From Phycisphaerales bacterium (GTDB taxonomy: Bacteria; Planctomycetota; Phycisphaerae; UBA1845): 64,000 nt of DNA. Location: positions 62,001-126,000 of the forward strand of contig JADZBE010000027.1 of NCBI GenBank assembly GCA_020852275.1. The letters are read 5' to 3'. Under the pieces are notes generated by a model that was given only the letters and a program-made list of their open reading frames with translations, did no database searches and was not told where the DNA came from. Shown here in pieces: positions 25,852 to 33,888 of this stretch. Numbering within the stretch: position 1 is the stretch's first letter; every line of letters begins with the position of its first letter. A program made the position numbers and the translations under genes.

Positions 25852-26058
25852 CTATTGGACGACTTGATCGAGCTCCGTCTCCAAACGTCGACCCATCTGA
25901 TACGAAAGCACCGCGGCGTCGAACCAGTCGAACTCCGTGTCCGGCGACCCCGCGATGCGGGCAAATGCGTCAATGACGTCGGCTTCGCGACCGGCCGGGT
26001 AGCGGAAGATGAAGCGCTGCGAGCCCTTCACCAATGATAGTTGCCGGATCACGCTCAT
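25852..26058 (-). CDS. Small conserved hypothetical protein
   Basis: 68 residues; ATG 26058 has AAGG about 9 nt upstream. Natural sequence texture with aromatic residues (QRFIFRYPAGREADVIDAFA, then FDWFDAAVLSYQMGRRL). No membrane segment. It lies 18 nt after the lipoprotein gene and 89 nt before xer on the same strand, so all are probably one transcript. Function unknown. Confidence 0.75.
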   Translation of the reverse strand: MSVIRQLSLVKGSQRFIFRYPAGREADVIDAFARIAGSPDTEFDWFDAAVLSYQMGRRLETELDQVVQ

Positions 26059-26076
26059 GCCAGACGCCTTCCGAAG

Positions 26077-26874
26077 TCAGCGGGCGGCCAGAGCCTTCTG
26101 CTCCGGCTTTCCCCGCGGCTCATTCCCTTGAGCCTTTGCGGTCACGGCTCCGTCCGTTCCGCCCGCGAGCAACAGTCGAATCGTCGCGTTGCAGCAGTAT
26201 TGCATGAACCGACGCTGACTGATCACGTACCATCGATACCCATACGGGTTGTCCCCCGCGTTGCGCTCCGCGGCGTACCCTTTGAGATCCCGGATCAGGT
26301 CCTCATGGGACGCATCGAACACGCGCGACGCCTGGGCGAGCACGCCGTCTTCAACTCGCCGCGGCGTTTCCGTCGCGGTTGCGCTCTGCGACAGCTTCAC
26401 CGGATCCACCCGGCTTCCGCCGTCCGGGCGATGCCCGAACAACTGCGCCGCCACGCCGATTTTCGGCGGGTCGTAGGCGTTGTACGTCGTCACCGCGAAC
26501 ACCAGCATCGCGTCCGCTCCCAGCAGGTCCGCGATCTGAAGCGCGTGTGCGGCGCTTTCCACCTGGTCCCACCCGTGCTCACGCATCACGTCCAGCACGC
26601 GGCTGACGGGCACCACGTTGATCCCGTCCACGTATCCCAGCTCGTTGGCCATCTCGTCCGCGAAGTGCTCCGGATCGAAATCCGTCGAGCCGCTTTCGTT
26701 GATGGCCGGCGCCACGGCGATCGTGATCGACCCGAGCCGCTGATTTCCGATCAGCCCCGGACCCACGTGGCGCTGCGCACAGCCCGCCTGGCTGAGGCTC
26801 AACAGGACCGTCGGCAGAATCCACCGGCGGACCGTTCGAGCGAATCGTCCATGATTCTCCAACTTCATCGTCAT
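26077..26874 (-). CDS. Predicted lipoprotein
   Basis: 265 residues from ATG 26874, which overlaps the stop of the upstream gene (ATGA), so it is translationally coupled. A lipoprotein signal ends in the lipobox SQAGC. The mature part starts with an alpha/beta domain (GSITIAVAPAINESGSTDF, then VVPVSRVLDVMREHGW and IADLLGADAMLVFAVTTYN), which resembles small outer-membrane-associated domains that sense or assemble envelope parts. The C-terminus has a Tyr/Phe-rich stretch (QRRFMQYCCNATIRLLL). No specific family is assigned. The longer track ORF (470 aa) includes a shadow of the upstream gene. Confidence 0.75.
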   Translation of the reverse strand: MTMKLENHGRFARTVRRWILPTVLLSLSQAGCAQRHVGPGLIGNQRLGSITIAVAPAINESGSTDFDPEHFADEMANELGYVDGINVVPVSRVLDVMREHGWDQVESAAHALQIADLLGADAMLVFAVTTYNAYDPPKIGVAAQLFGHRPDGGSRVDPVKLSQSATATETPRRVEDGVLAQASRVFDASHEDLIRDLKGYAAERNAGDNPYGYRWYVISQRRFMQYCCNATIRLLLAGGTDGAVTAKAQGNEPRGKPEQKALAAR

Positions 26875-28076
26875 TCCCCATGCGCGCCTGAAGATGACGG
26901 CGCGCTGCCGTGATGCGGAGTTTCGATAACTTCGCCTTTCTCCGCGTGATCTTCTTCCCCGAAGGCCGTCAGCCGCGCCGAATCGCCCGTCGGCGACTCC
27001 GTCAGCGGCAGCGACCACACGTTCGGCGTGCCCGCGCGATCGGATATGAAGTACAACCGGCCATCGCTGCCGAAGACCGGCGACTGGTTCGTCCCGCGTC
27101 CGTCGCTCATCTGCCGCCGTCCGCGACCGTCGAGTTGGACCACCCAGATGTCGCTGACGGCGGAAGTTGCGGGTTGGCCTTCGACGCCGTCCAGCGCGAT
27201 CACGCCCTCGACCGCGGCGGCGCCGACGCTGGTGAAGGCGATGGCGGTTCCGTCGGCGCTCCAGGTCGGGGCAATCATGGCGAACTTCGACGAGGCCGCG
27301 ATTTCCGTGGGATAGCGCGGCTCGCCTTCCACAAGCGTCAGGGTCCAGATCGAGAACCAGCGGCTGCCGCGCTCGCGCGCCCGCTGGAACAAAATCGTGT
27401 CGCCTGCCGGCGACCATTCCGGGAACAGCCCGTGCCCGATGAACTGCCGCGCTCCACCGGCGACCGCTCCCGCGATCCACAATTCCCACTGACCCCCGCC
27501 GGGCGGCAGCGTCGAATACACCAGGCGCTGACCGTCCGGAGACCAGCTCGGGTGCACGTCGTCGCCGGGACCGCTCGTCATCTGGACGGCTTGCGTGCCG
27601 TCGATGTTGATGACCCAGATGTCCCAGTCGCCCGCGCGGTCACTGGCGAAGGCGATCCGCTTGCCGTCGGGGCTGAGCGCGGGCTGCACGTCGGAGGCCG
27701 CGTCGCTCGTAAGCTGCGTGACGGCCACGCCGTCGGTGGCTTGAAGATACAGATCAGGATGAAGGCTGTGGCGCGTGGAGGCGTAGAGGATGAATCGACC
27801 GGTGGGGTCGATGTCGGGATCGGAGTCCGCGCCTTCTGCGGTAAACGTGTGTTGACGCAAGGCGATGCTCGGCACGCTGCGGTAGTCGTCAAGGGCATGA
27901 CCTGGCAGGTCCCCGAACAGGCTGATCGGCTCGGCGTCGGTGGATGCCAGCCTCGCCGGTGCGGGCTGCGACTCGACGGCTGGGCCGGAGGGCGCCGTCA
28001 TGATGCAGGCCGGCGCTGCGATGAAAGCTGTCGTGACGATCATGAAAGCAGCGAGCCGCAGGTGATGATGTCGCAT
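26871..28076 (-). CDS. TolB-like PD40 beta-propeller lipoprotein
   Basis: 401 residues from ATG 28076 (MRHHHLRLAAFMIV). The signal sequence ends in a possible lipobox (APAC). The mature chain contains at least five PD40/WD40-like blades, visible as repeated phrases: DPDIDPTGRFILYAS, QPALSPDGKRIAFASDRAGD, HPSWSPDGQRLVYST, FPEWSPAGDTILF, APTWSADGTAIAFTS and SPVFGSDGRLYFISDRAG. Such propellers are found in TolB and in envelope-bound sensors or scaffolds. It is the first gene of the operon leading to the lipoprotein, the 68-aa protein and xer. The 5' part of the track ORF overlaps a repeat-rich leader and is unlikely to be translated. Confidence 0.85.
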   Translation of the reverse strand: MRHHHLRLAAFMIVTTAFIAAPACIMTAPSGPAVESQPAPARLASTDAEPISLFGDLPGHALDDYRSVPSIALRQHTFTAEGADSDPDIDPTGRFILYASTRHSLHPDLYLQATDGVAVTQLTSDAASDVQPALSPDGKRIAFASDRAGDWDIWVINIDGTQAVQMTSGPGDDVHPSWSPDGQRLVYSTLPPGGGQWELWIAGAVAGGARQFIGHGLFPEWSPAGDTILFQRARERGSRWFSIWTLTLVEGEPRYPTEIAASSKFAMIAPTWSADGTAIAFTSVGAAAVEGVIALDGVEGQPATSAVSDIWVVQLDGRGRRQMSDGRGTNQSPVFGSDGRLYFISDRAGTPNVWSLPLTESPTGDSARLTAFGEEDHAEKGEVIETPHHGSAPSSSGAHGE

Positions 28077-28576
28077 GGATGCTGTTCCCGAGGATGGCGA
28101 ATCCCCCGCCGGGGCGACCGCGGCACGCGGCGGAGACGACGCGGGCGTCGCCCCTGGCAGCGCGGACACGGTCGAACCGGCGTTCATCCGCTCATCGGCC
28201 CCGGCGCGGAGCCGATGAAGCCCCGCCCGATTGCTCGGGTGTCCGATAACCTTCGGCATATCGACCGATATCCGAACGCGGCTTCAGGGGAAAAGCCGTT
28301 GGGAGAGGCCGGATTTGGTTGGGGCCGCTATCGGGTGGGGCAGCTCTCAGGTGGGGCAGCTCTCAGGTGGGGCAGCTCTCAGGTGGGGCAGCTCTCCGAG
28401 CTGCCACCGGTCCGCCGGCTCTCCGAGCCGGCGCGCCTCGGACCCCCGCCCGCGCGGGGGTGACGCCACTGCTGGCACAGCAGTGGCACACGTTGCCTCG
28501 GACCCCCGCCTGCGCGGAGGTGACGATACGACTCCCCTGTTCCTCTCTGACAGGGAAGGGGGGTCATGCGTTGCCT
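28077..28576. repeat. Repeat-rich intergenic region
   Basis: No gene. At 28332-28400 the 16-bp unit aggtggggcagctctc is repeated four times in tandem, running into the palindrome cagctctccgagctg and then ccggctctccgagccgg (to 28432). This family recurs around the response regulator at 37 kb. At 28440-28526 follow two copies of ggacccccgcctgcgcgg(a/g)ggtgac, the right arm of the TCATTCCCGCG family. Confidence 0.75.
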
Positions 28577-29041
28577 TCAGCCGGTAGTATTCTCGCCGCT
28601 GCGAAAGACGTCGAGCATTGATTGCGCGTCCGGGGCCTGGCGGATGGACAGCCTGAAATCGTCCTTGAGCCACATGCGGCTGATGCGCGCCAGCGTCTGA
28701 ACGTGCGCTGCGGTTTCGTTGGGGGGGCTAACCAGGAGGATGACCAGTTCGCACGGGCGACCGTCCACGCTGCGAAAGTCCACCGGTGCCGGCGGTCTTC
28801 CGATCGCCACGCACAGCCGCGCCGGTCCGTCGCACTTGGCGTGCGGAACGGCCAGCCCATAGCCGATGCCGGTGGATCGCATTTCCTCACGCGCAAGAAC
28901 GGCCCGCGCGACGGAGTCCGCCTCCGGGATCGACCCGGCGGCAGCCAGGCTCTCGACCAGCTCGCGAATGATCGCAAATCGCTCCGCCGCCACGGTGGGC
29001 ACGAGCACGCAGCGCGAATCAATGGCCTGGCTGAGCAGCAT
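28577..29041 (-). CDS. PTS EIIA-like protein (PtsN/fructose-mannitol class)
   Basis: 154 residues if started at ATG 29041 (MLLSQAID), the usual size for a PtsN-type EIIA. The phosphorylatable His sits in GIGYGLAVPHAKCDG. The downstream strand CELVILLVSPPNETAAHVQ and helix TLARISRMWLKDDFR also match the family. Longer starts in the track run into the repeat element. In bacteria lacking sugar-specific EIIB/EIIC neighbours, such proteins usually act in the nitrogen-PTS regulatory chain. No NPr or EI gene is adjacent. Confidence 0.82.
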   Translation of the reverse strand: MLLSQAIDSRCVLVPTVAAERFAIIRELVESLAAAGSIPEADSVARAVLAREEMRSTGIGYGLAVPHAKCDGPARLCVAIGRPPAPVDFRSVDGRPCELVILLVSPPNETAAHVQTLARISRMWLKDDFRLSIRQAPDAQSMLDVFRSGENTTG

Positions 29042-29148
29042 GATGATGTTTGTAGCATCCGTCCATGCGATGGTCCAGAGAATCGAGACGGCGGCGCGAA
29101 TGATTGCGCCGGTTTTCGCGCTGACAGACGGTAGCGATGTGCCAAACT

Positions 29149-29281
29149 CGTCATTCCCGCGCAAGCGGGAATCCAGCGGTGTGCCGGCACGCCTTGGATC
29201 GCCGCCTGCGCGCGAGGGGCGCCACTGCTGGCACACCAGTGGCACACGCTGCCCTGGACCCCCGCCTGCGCGCGGGTGACA
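29149..29281. repeat. Dispersed palindromic repeat cluster (TCATTCCCGCG family)
   Basis: Within the divergent gap 29042-29450: cgtcattcccgcgcaagcgg, then cgccgcctgcgcgcgagggg and gacccccgcctgcgcgcggg, i.e. one left arm and two right arms, with gccactgctggcacac spacers similar to those at 28470. No gene is seen in the remainder of the gap. Confidence 0.7.
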
Positions 29282-29450
29282 GGACAAATCCCCGCTTCCA
29301 AATTCCTGGCAAGACCGGCAATGGTCGGCCCCCGTCCGCCCGCAACGGTTGGTCAGGTCCGCCGCTGCGCGGTAGAAGACACGCTTGGTCGAAGGGTGCG
29401 GCGGCCGGTGGGGTTGCCGCCGCCGCCCAAGTGGCTTTTGGGAGCTGAGC

Positions 29451-31622
29451 ATGAAACTGTCACGTTTTTCACATCGTCGCGCCGCCTTGGCTCATGGCGC
29501 CATCGTCGCGCCATGCCTTGCCGGACTGGTCTCGCTTGCCGGTTGCGCGGCGCCGCAGAAGGGGTTGACCTACCCGCAGGCGCAGCGCGTCGAGCAGGTG
29601 GACGACTATCACGGGGTCAAGGTGGCGGACCCCTACCGCTGGCTGGAGAACCCGGATTCGCCGGAGTCCCGCGCCTGGATCGACGCCGAGAACACGATCA
29701 CCTTCGGCTTCCTCGAAAGCGTGCCGCAGCGCGAGGGCATCCGCAAGCGCCTCACCGAGCTGTGGGACTTCGAGAAGTTCGACGCGCCGTTCATGCTGGC
29801 GGGGCGCTATTTCTACTCGCACAACGACGGACTTCAGAACCAGAACGTGATCTTCGTTCAGGACGGTCTGAAGGGCGAGCCGCGCGTGCTGCTGGATCCC
29901 AACACGCTCTCAAAGGACGGGACGGTCGCGCTTTCCGGGCTGGCGATCAGCGACAACGCCAGGCTGCTGGCGTACGGGCTGGCGTCGGCCGGGTCGGACT
30001 GGCAGGAATGGAAGGTCCGCGACATCGACACGGGGCAGGATCTGCCGGATCACCTGCAATGGGTGAAGTTCTCCGGCGCGAGCTGGACGCTGGACAACGC
30101 GGGCTTCTACTACGCTCGCTACGACGAGCCGAAAGACGGCAACAAGCTGCAGGCCGTCAACAAGTTTCAGAAGCTCTACTACCACAAGGTCGGCGCGCCG
30201 CAGTCCGACGACCTCCTCGTTTATGAGCGCAAGGACCAGCCCGACTGGGGCTTCGGCGGCGCCGTCACGGAAGACGGCAGGTACCTGGTGATCGCGGTTT
30301 CACAGGGCACGGACCCGCGCAACCTCGTCTTCTACAAGGACCTCGCCCAGCCCGCCGCGCCGGTCGTCGAGCTGATCAGCACGTTCGAGGCCGACTACGA
30401 AGTCGTCGGCAACGAGGGCACGACGTTCTGGGTCAAGACGGATTACAACGCTCCGCGCAAGCGCATCGTCGCCATCGACGTCACCAAGCCCGCCAAGGAG
30501 AACTGGAAGGAGATCATCCCCGAGGACAAGGCCACGCTGCAGGGCGTCAGCGTGGTGAACGACCAGTTCGTCTGCAACTACCTGAAGGACGCTTACAGCC
30601 AGGTGAAGGTTTTCGGTCTGACCGGGCAGTTCGTGCGCGAGGTGGCGTTCCCGGGATTGGGCAGCGTCGGCGGGTTCGGCGGGAAGCGCAAGTACACGGA
30701 GACGTTCTACTCCTTCACGAGCTTTACCGCGCCGACGACCATCTTCCGTTACGACCTGACGGCCGGGAAGAGCGAGCTGTTCAAGGAACCGAAAGTCCGG
30801 TTCAACGCCGCGGACTACGAGACGCGGCAGGTGTTCTACCCGAGCAAGGACGGCACGCGCGTCCCCATGTTCATCACGTACAAGAAGGGTCTGAAGCTCA
30901 ACGGGAAGAACCCGACCGTGCTGTACGGATACGGCGGCTTCAACATCCCCGTGACGCCGGCATTCTCGGTGGCCAACCTGGTGTGGATGGAAATGGGCGG
31001 CGTGTACGCGTCGGCCAATCTGCGGGGCGGGGGCGAGTACGGCAAGGAGTGGCACGACGCAGGGCGGCTGGGCAACAAGCAGAACGTCTTCGACGATTTC
31101 ATCGCCGCGGCGGAATGGCTGATCAAGAACAAGTACACGTCGCGCGACAAGCTGGCGATCCTGGGCGGCAGCAACGGCGGACTGCTGGTGGGCGCGTGTA
31201 CGACCCAGCGACCCGATCTGTTCGGGGCGTGCCTGCCCGCAGTGGGCGTGATGGACATGCTCCGCTTCCACAAGTTCACCATCGGGTGGGCCTGGACCAG
31301 CGACTACGGCTCGCCCGACGACCCCAAGGCGTTCCAGTGGCTTTCCAAGTATTCGCCGTATCACACGATCAAGTCGGGCACGGCCTACCCGGCGACGATG
31401 ATCACCACCGCAGATCACGACGATCGCGTCGTCCCGGCGCACAGCTTCAAGTACGCGGCGGCGCTGCAGGCCGCGCAGGGCGGCGCGGAGCCGATCCTCA
31501 TCCGCATCGAGACGCAGGCGGGGCACGGCGCGGGCAAGCCGACGTCCAAGCGCATCGAAGAGGCCGCCGACCGCTGGGCGTTTCTCGTGAAGACGCTGGA
31601 CATGAGCGTGAAGATGGATTGA
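29451..31622 (+). CDS. Prolyl oligopeptidase family serine peptidase (lipoprotein)
   Basis: 723 residues from ATG 29451, with GGGAG 6 nt upstream. A lipobox (VSLAGC) predicts a lipid-anchored, exported enzyme. Residues ~45-430 are the beta-propeller that gates the active site (DPYRWLENPDSPESRAWID is the family opening). The catalytic alpha/beta-hydrolase domain follows: PTVLYGYGGFNIP, then nucleophile Ser574 in LGGSNGGLL, Asp in DHDDRVVPAHS and His in QAGHGAGKPTSK. It cleaves short Pro-containing peptides, here outside the cytoplasm. Family length is ~700, so it is full length. Confidence 0.95.
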   Translation: MKLSRFSHRRAALAHGAIVAPCLAGLVSLAGCAAPQKGLTYPQAQRVEQVDDYHGVKVADPYRWLENPDSPESRAWIDAENTITFGFLESVPQREGIRKRLTELWDFEKFDAPFMLAGRYFYSHNDGLQNQNVIFVQDGLKGEPRVLLDPNTLSKDGTVALSGLAISDNARLLAYGLASAGSDWQEWKVRDIDTGQDLPDHLQWVKFSGASWTLDNAGFYYARYDEPKDGNKLQAVNKFQKLYYHKVGAPQSDDLLVYERKDQPDWGFGGAVTEDGRYLVIAVSQGTDPRNLVFYKDLAQPAAPVVELISTFEADYEVVGNEGTTFWVKTDYNAPRKRIVAIDVTKPAKENWKEIIPEDKATLQGVSVVNDQFVCNYLKDAYSQVKVFGLTGQFVREVAFPGLGSVGGFGGKRKYTETFYSFTSFTAPTTIFRYDLTAGKSELFKEPKVRFNAADYETRQVFYPSKDGTRVPMFITYKKGLKLNGKNPTVLYGYGGFNIPVTPAFSVANLVWMEMGGVYASANLRGGGEYGKEWHDAGRLGNKQNVFDDFIAAAEWLIKNKYTSRDKLAILGGSNGGLLVGACTTQRPDLFGACLPAVGVMDMLRFHKFTIGWAWTSDYGSPDDPKAFQWLSKYSPYHTIKSGTAYPATMITTADHDDRVVPAHSFKYAAALQAAQGGAEPILIRIETQAGHGAGKPTSKRIEEAADRWAFLVKTLDMSVKMD

Positions 31623-31698
31623 CCGGTGGGGTGGCGGGAACGGTCGCCCTCCCCGCCAAGCTGCTGCTTGACCCAGCTTGGAGAAGGTCGCTTGGCTT

Positions 31699-31767
31699 GC
31701 GTAGGGCGGGCTGTGCCCGCCATGGATGATCCCGAAGGGCCGTCGGAGGTCATAGCCCGCCCTACGC
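31699..31767. repeat. Inverted-repeat element (GCGTAGGGCGGGCT)
   Basis: Perfect 14-bp inverted repeat gcgtagggcgggct / agcccgccctacgc with 41 nt between, in the gap before ispE. A 69-bp MITE-like element. Confidence 0.75.
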
Positions 31768-31808
31768 GAGGCCACGCCACAGGCGAACCCCCAGGGATCG
31801 GCGTGACG

Positions 31809-32777
31809 ATGGCGCAGCGCTGGGCGATCGACGCGCCCGCCAAACTCAACCTGACGCTGCACGTGGCCGGTCGCCGCAGTGACGGATACCACGAGCTGCG
31901 CTCGCTCGTGTGCGGCGTGACGCTGGCGGATCGGCTCGTGGCTTCGCCCGCGGCCATGAACGCCACGACGGTTGCGTGCAACCACGCGAGCATCCCGCTC
32001 GAAACCAATCTCGCATACCTGGCGGTGCAGCGGCTGCGCGCGAAAACGGGGTGTCGCGAAGGACTTCACCTTGAACTGACGAAGCGCATCCCGCTCGGCG
32101 GCGGCATGGGGGGGGGCAGCAGCGACGCCGCGGCGTCCCTCCTGCTTGCCCGAAGAGCATGGGACCTGCACCTCACTGACGAACAGTTGGCGGAGGTCGG
32201 GGCGGAAGTCGGATCGGACGTGCCGCTGTTCTTCTACATGCCGTCGGCGGTCATCACGGGGCGCGGGGAGCAGGCTGCATCCGTGCGGATGAACTGGAGC
32301 GGCTGGTTTGTGCTGGTTCACGGCGGGGTGAACGTCTCCACGGCGGACGTGTATCGGCGGTGGTCGCAGTCCGGGTCGGGCCAACTCCAGCCTGACCGCA
32401 CCGATGAAGCCCTCCGCGCGACCTCGGCTCGCGAGCTATGCGCGTGTCTGCACAACGATCTGACCGAGGCCGTGTTCGCCGTGGCCCCCGCCGTCCAGAG
32501 TTTGCACGCAGCGATAACACAGTCTTTCAGGAACCGCGGCTTCGGAGAGAAACCCTCGCTTCCTCACGGTCGTGGCTCAGTTGTGCAACAGCGTCCAACC
32601 ACGGCGGCGCCTCCGCCGTTTCACCTGACCGGCGCCGGCTCGACGTTCTTCGCCCCGCTGGACACGGAGGCGGAGGCGGGGGAATTGGCACGTCGCATTG
32701 GGGACGCTAAGCTTAAAGCACGAGTGGAGGTCGTCCGGTTCTTGCCCTCCGCTTTGGTGGTTGAACCGCAAACCTAG
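31809..32777 (+). CDS. ispE: 4-diphosphocytidyl-2-C-methyl-D-erythritol kinase (IspE)
   Basis: 322 residues from ATG 31809 (MAQRWAIDAPAKLNL). GHMP kinase of the non-mevalonate isoprenoid pathway: phosphorylates CDP-methylerythritol. Motifs: APAKLNLTLHVAGRRSDGYH at the start, the ATP-binding Gly-rich loop PLGGGMGGGSSDAAASLLLA, LFFYMPSAVITGRGE, and the C-terminal LTGAGSTFFAPL. Between HNDLTEAVFAVAP and FHLTGAGS there are ~30 extra residues containing SLPHGRGSV, which are encoded by a copy of the dispersed CGCTTCCTTACGG repeat (32557-32579) read in frame. It is followed 17 nt later by spoVG. Confidence 0.92.
   Translation: MAQRWAIDAPAKLNLTLHVAGRRSDGYHELRSLVCGVTLADRLVASPAAMNATTVACNHASIPLETNLAYLAVQRLRAKTGCREGLHLELTKRIPLGGGMGGGSSDAAASLLLARRAWDLHLTDEQLAEVGAEVGSDVPLFFYMPSAVITGRGEQAASVRMNWSGWFVLVHGGVNVSTADVYRRWSQSGSGQLQPDRTDEALRATSARELCACLHNDLTEAVFAVAPAVQSLHAAITQSFRNRGFGEKPSLPHGRGSVVQQRPTTAAPPPFHLTGAGSTFFAPLDTEAEAGELARRIGDAKLKARVEVVRFLPSALVVEPQT
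32557..32579. repeat. Dispersed repeat copy inside ispE
   Basis: cgcttcctcacggtcgtggc matches the intergenic repeats at 1387-1430 and 38098-38125. Read in frame it gives SLPHGRGS in the middle of IspE. Confidence 0.6.
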
Positions 32778-32794
32778 CATTCAGGAGCAGCGAC

Positions 32795-33697
32795 ATGGAG
32801 ATCACCGAAGTCGGCGTCCGCATCGTGGAACGGTCGGAGGACCGCCTCAAGGCCGTCTGCACGATGACCATCGACGATTGCTTCGTCGTCCGCGACATCA
32901 AGGTGGTGGAAGGACAGCACGGACTTTTCGTGGCGATGCCGTCGCGGAAGCGGACCAGCCGCTGCCCCCAGTGCGGGCATAAGAATGAGATTCGCGCCCG
33001 GTTCTGCGGCGAGTGCAGCGCCAAGCAACCTCCCCCGCCGCCTGCCAGGCCCCAGAACGGCGAGAAGACGACCTCCCACACCGACATCGCCCACCCGATC
33101 AACACCGAGTGCCGCGAGATGATTCAGGAGGTGATCCTGGAGGCTTACCAGGAAGAGCTGGCCGAATACTTGGCCGAGCAGGGTCAGGAGGGGGCAGCGG
33201 GCGCCGTCGAGTCGGAAGAAACGGCCTGCGCGGGGGCCTGCGCATGCAGTGGACACGAGAGTGAATTTGGCTTCGAAGCGGATGGGGATGAACGGATGGA
33301 GGCGCCCCTCGTCGAGATGGAAGCGCCGAAGGCCCAGTTCGCGCAGGCGCGGACCGAGCCTGCCGGGCCTCGTCAGAACGACCGTCCGCAGCGCCGGGAT
33401 GCGCAGCCGCGTCGGGATGTTGACCAGCGGAGGGATTCCGAGCAACCCAGACGTGATTCGGAAACGCGAAGGGATTCGGAGCCGCGGCGCGAGCGGTCGA
33501 GGGAAACCGTGCCCCAAGGCCGCGAAACTTCGAGGGATGATCAGCGGCAGGATTCACGTCCGCCGCGAAGCGAGCCTGCGCCGCAGAAGCCCGCCCCTCC
33601 GGCGAGGCCGGAGCGGGAGCCGGCGCCCGTCCGCGCGCCGCAGCCGGTGCCGGTGGCGGACTCTTCGGACGAAGGTTTCGGCGCCGGGATTCTGTGA
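32795..33697 (+). CDS. spoVG: SpoVG family protein with inserted zinc ribbon and charged tail
   Basis: 300 residues; ATG 32795 has AGGAG 8-9 nt upstream. SpoVG core at 1-55 (MEITEVGVRIVERSEDRLKA, then VVRDIKVVEGQHGLFVAMPS) resumes at ~95 (DIAHPINTECREMIQEVILEA). Between the halves, where SpoVG normally has a short loop, sits a zinc ribbon with C57-x2-C60 ... C71-x2-C74. From ~130 there is a long acidic then Arg/Asp/Glu-rich disordered tail (RRDSE, RRDSET repeats). Family SpoVG is ~100 residues and binds nucleic acid. The ispE-spoVG order also occurs near spoVG in Bacillus. A role as a DNA- or RNA-binding regulator is inferred. Confidence 0.88.
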   Translation: MEITEVGVRIVERSEDRLKAVCTMTIDDCFVVRDIKVVEGQHGLFVAMPSRKRTSRCPQCGHKNEIRARFCGECSAKQPPPPPARPQNGEKTTSHTDIAHPINTECREMIQEVILEAYQEELAEYLAEQGQEGAAGAVESEETACAGACACSGHESEFGFEADGDERMEAPLVEMEAPKAQFAQARTEPAGPRQNDRPQRRDAQPRRDVDQRRDSEQPRRDSETRRDSEPRRERSRETVPQGRETSRDDQRQDSRPPRSEPAPQKPAPPARPEREPAPVRAPQPVPVADSSDEGFGAGIL

Positions 33698-33760
33698 GGC
33701 GGCGAGTGGCTTCGCTTCCATTTCGGGGACACAGAGCATAACAGCCTTGGCGGGTGGCAC

Positions 33761-33780
33761 GGGTCCGCAGCAGCGGACCC
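33761..33780 (+). terminator. Hairpin downstream of spoVG
   Basis: Perfect 8-bp stem gggtccgc / gcggaccc with a 4-nt loop, 63 nt after the spoVG stop. There is no T run, so termination is uncertain. The preceding ggtggcacggg links it to the repeat family at 20217. Confidence 0.4.
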
Positions 33781-33888
33781 ATGGTGTTGTTGCGAACGAT
33801 CTGAATAGGGCATGACGCGAAGTTCAGGAGGTAATCCTCCCTGCCTGCCTTCGTGGGCGGGAATCCAGCGACGGTGCAGGAGGGAACA

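Noticed and set aside
30300-32384. 694-aa minus-strand ORF
   Set aside because: Antisense of the prolyl oligopeptidase and ispE genes.
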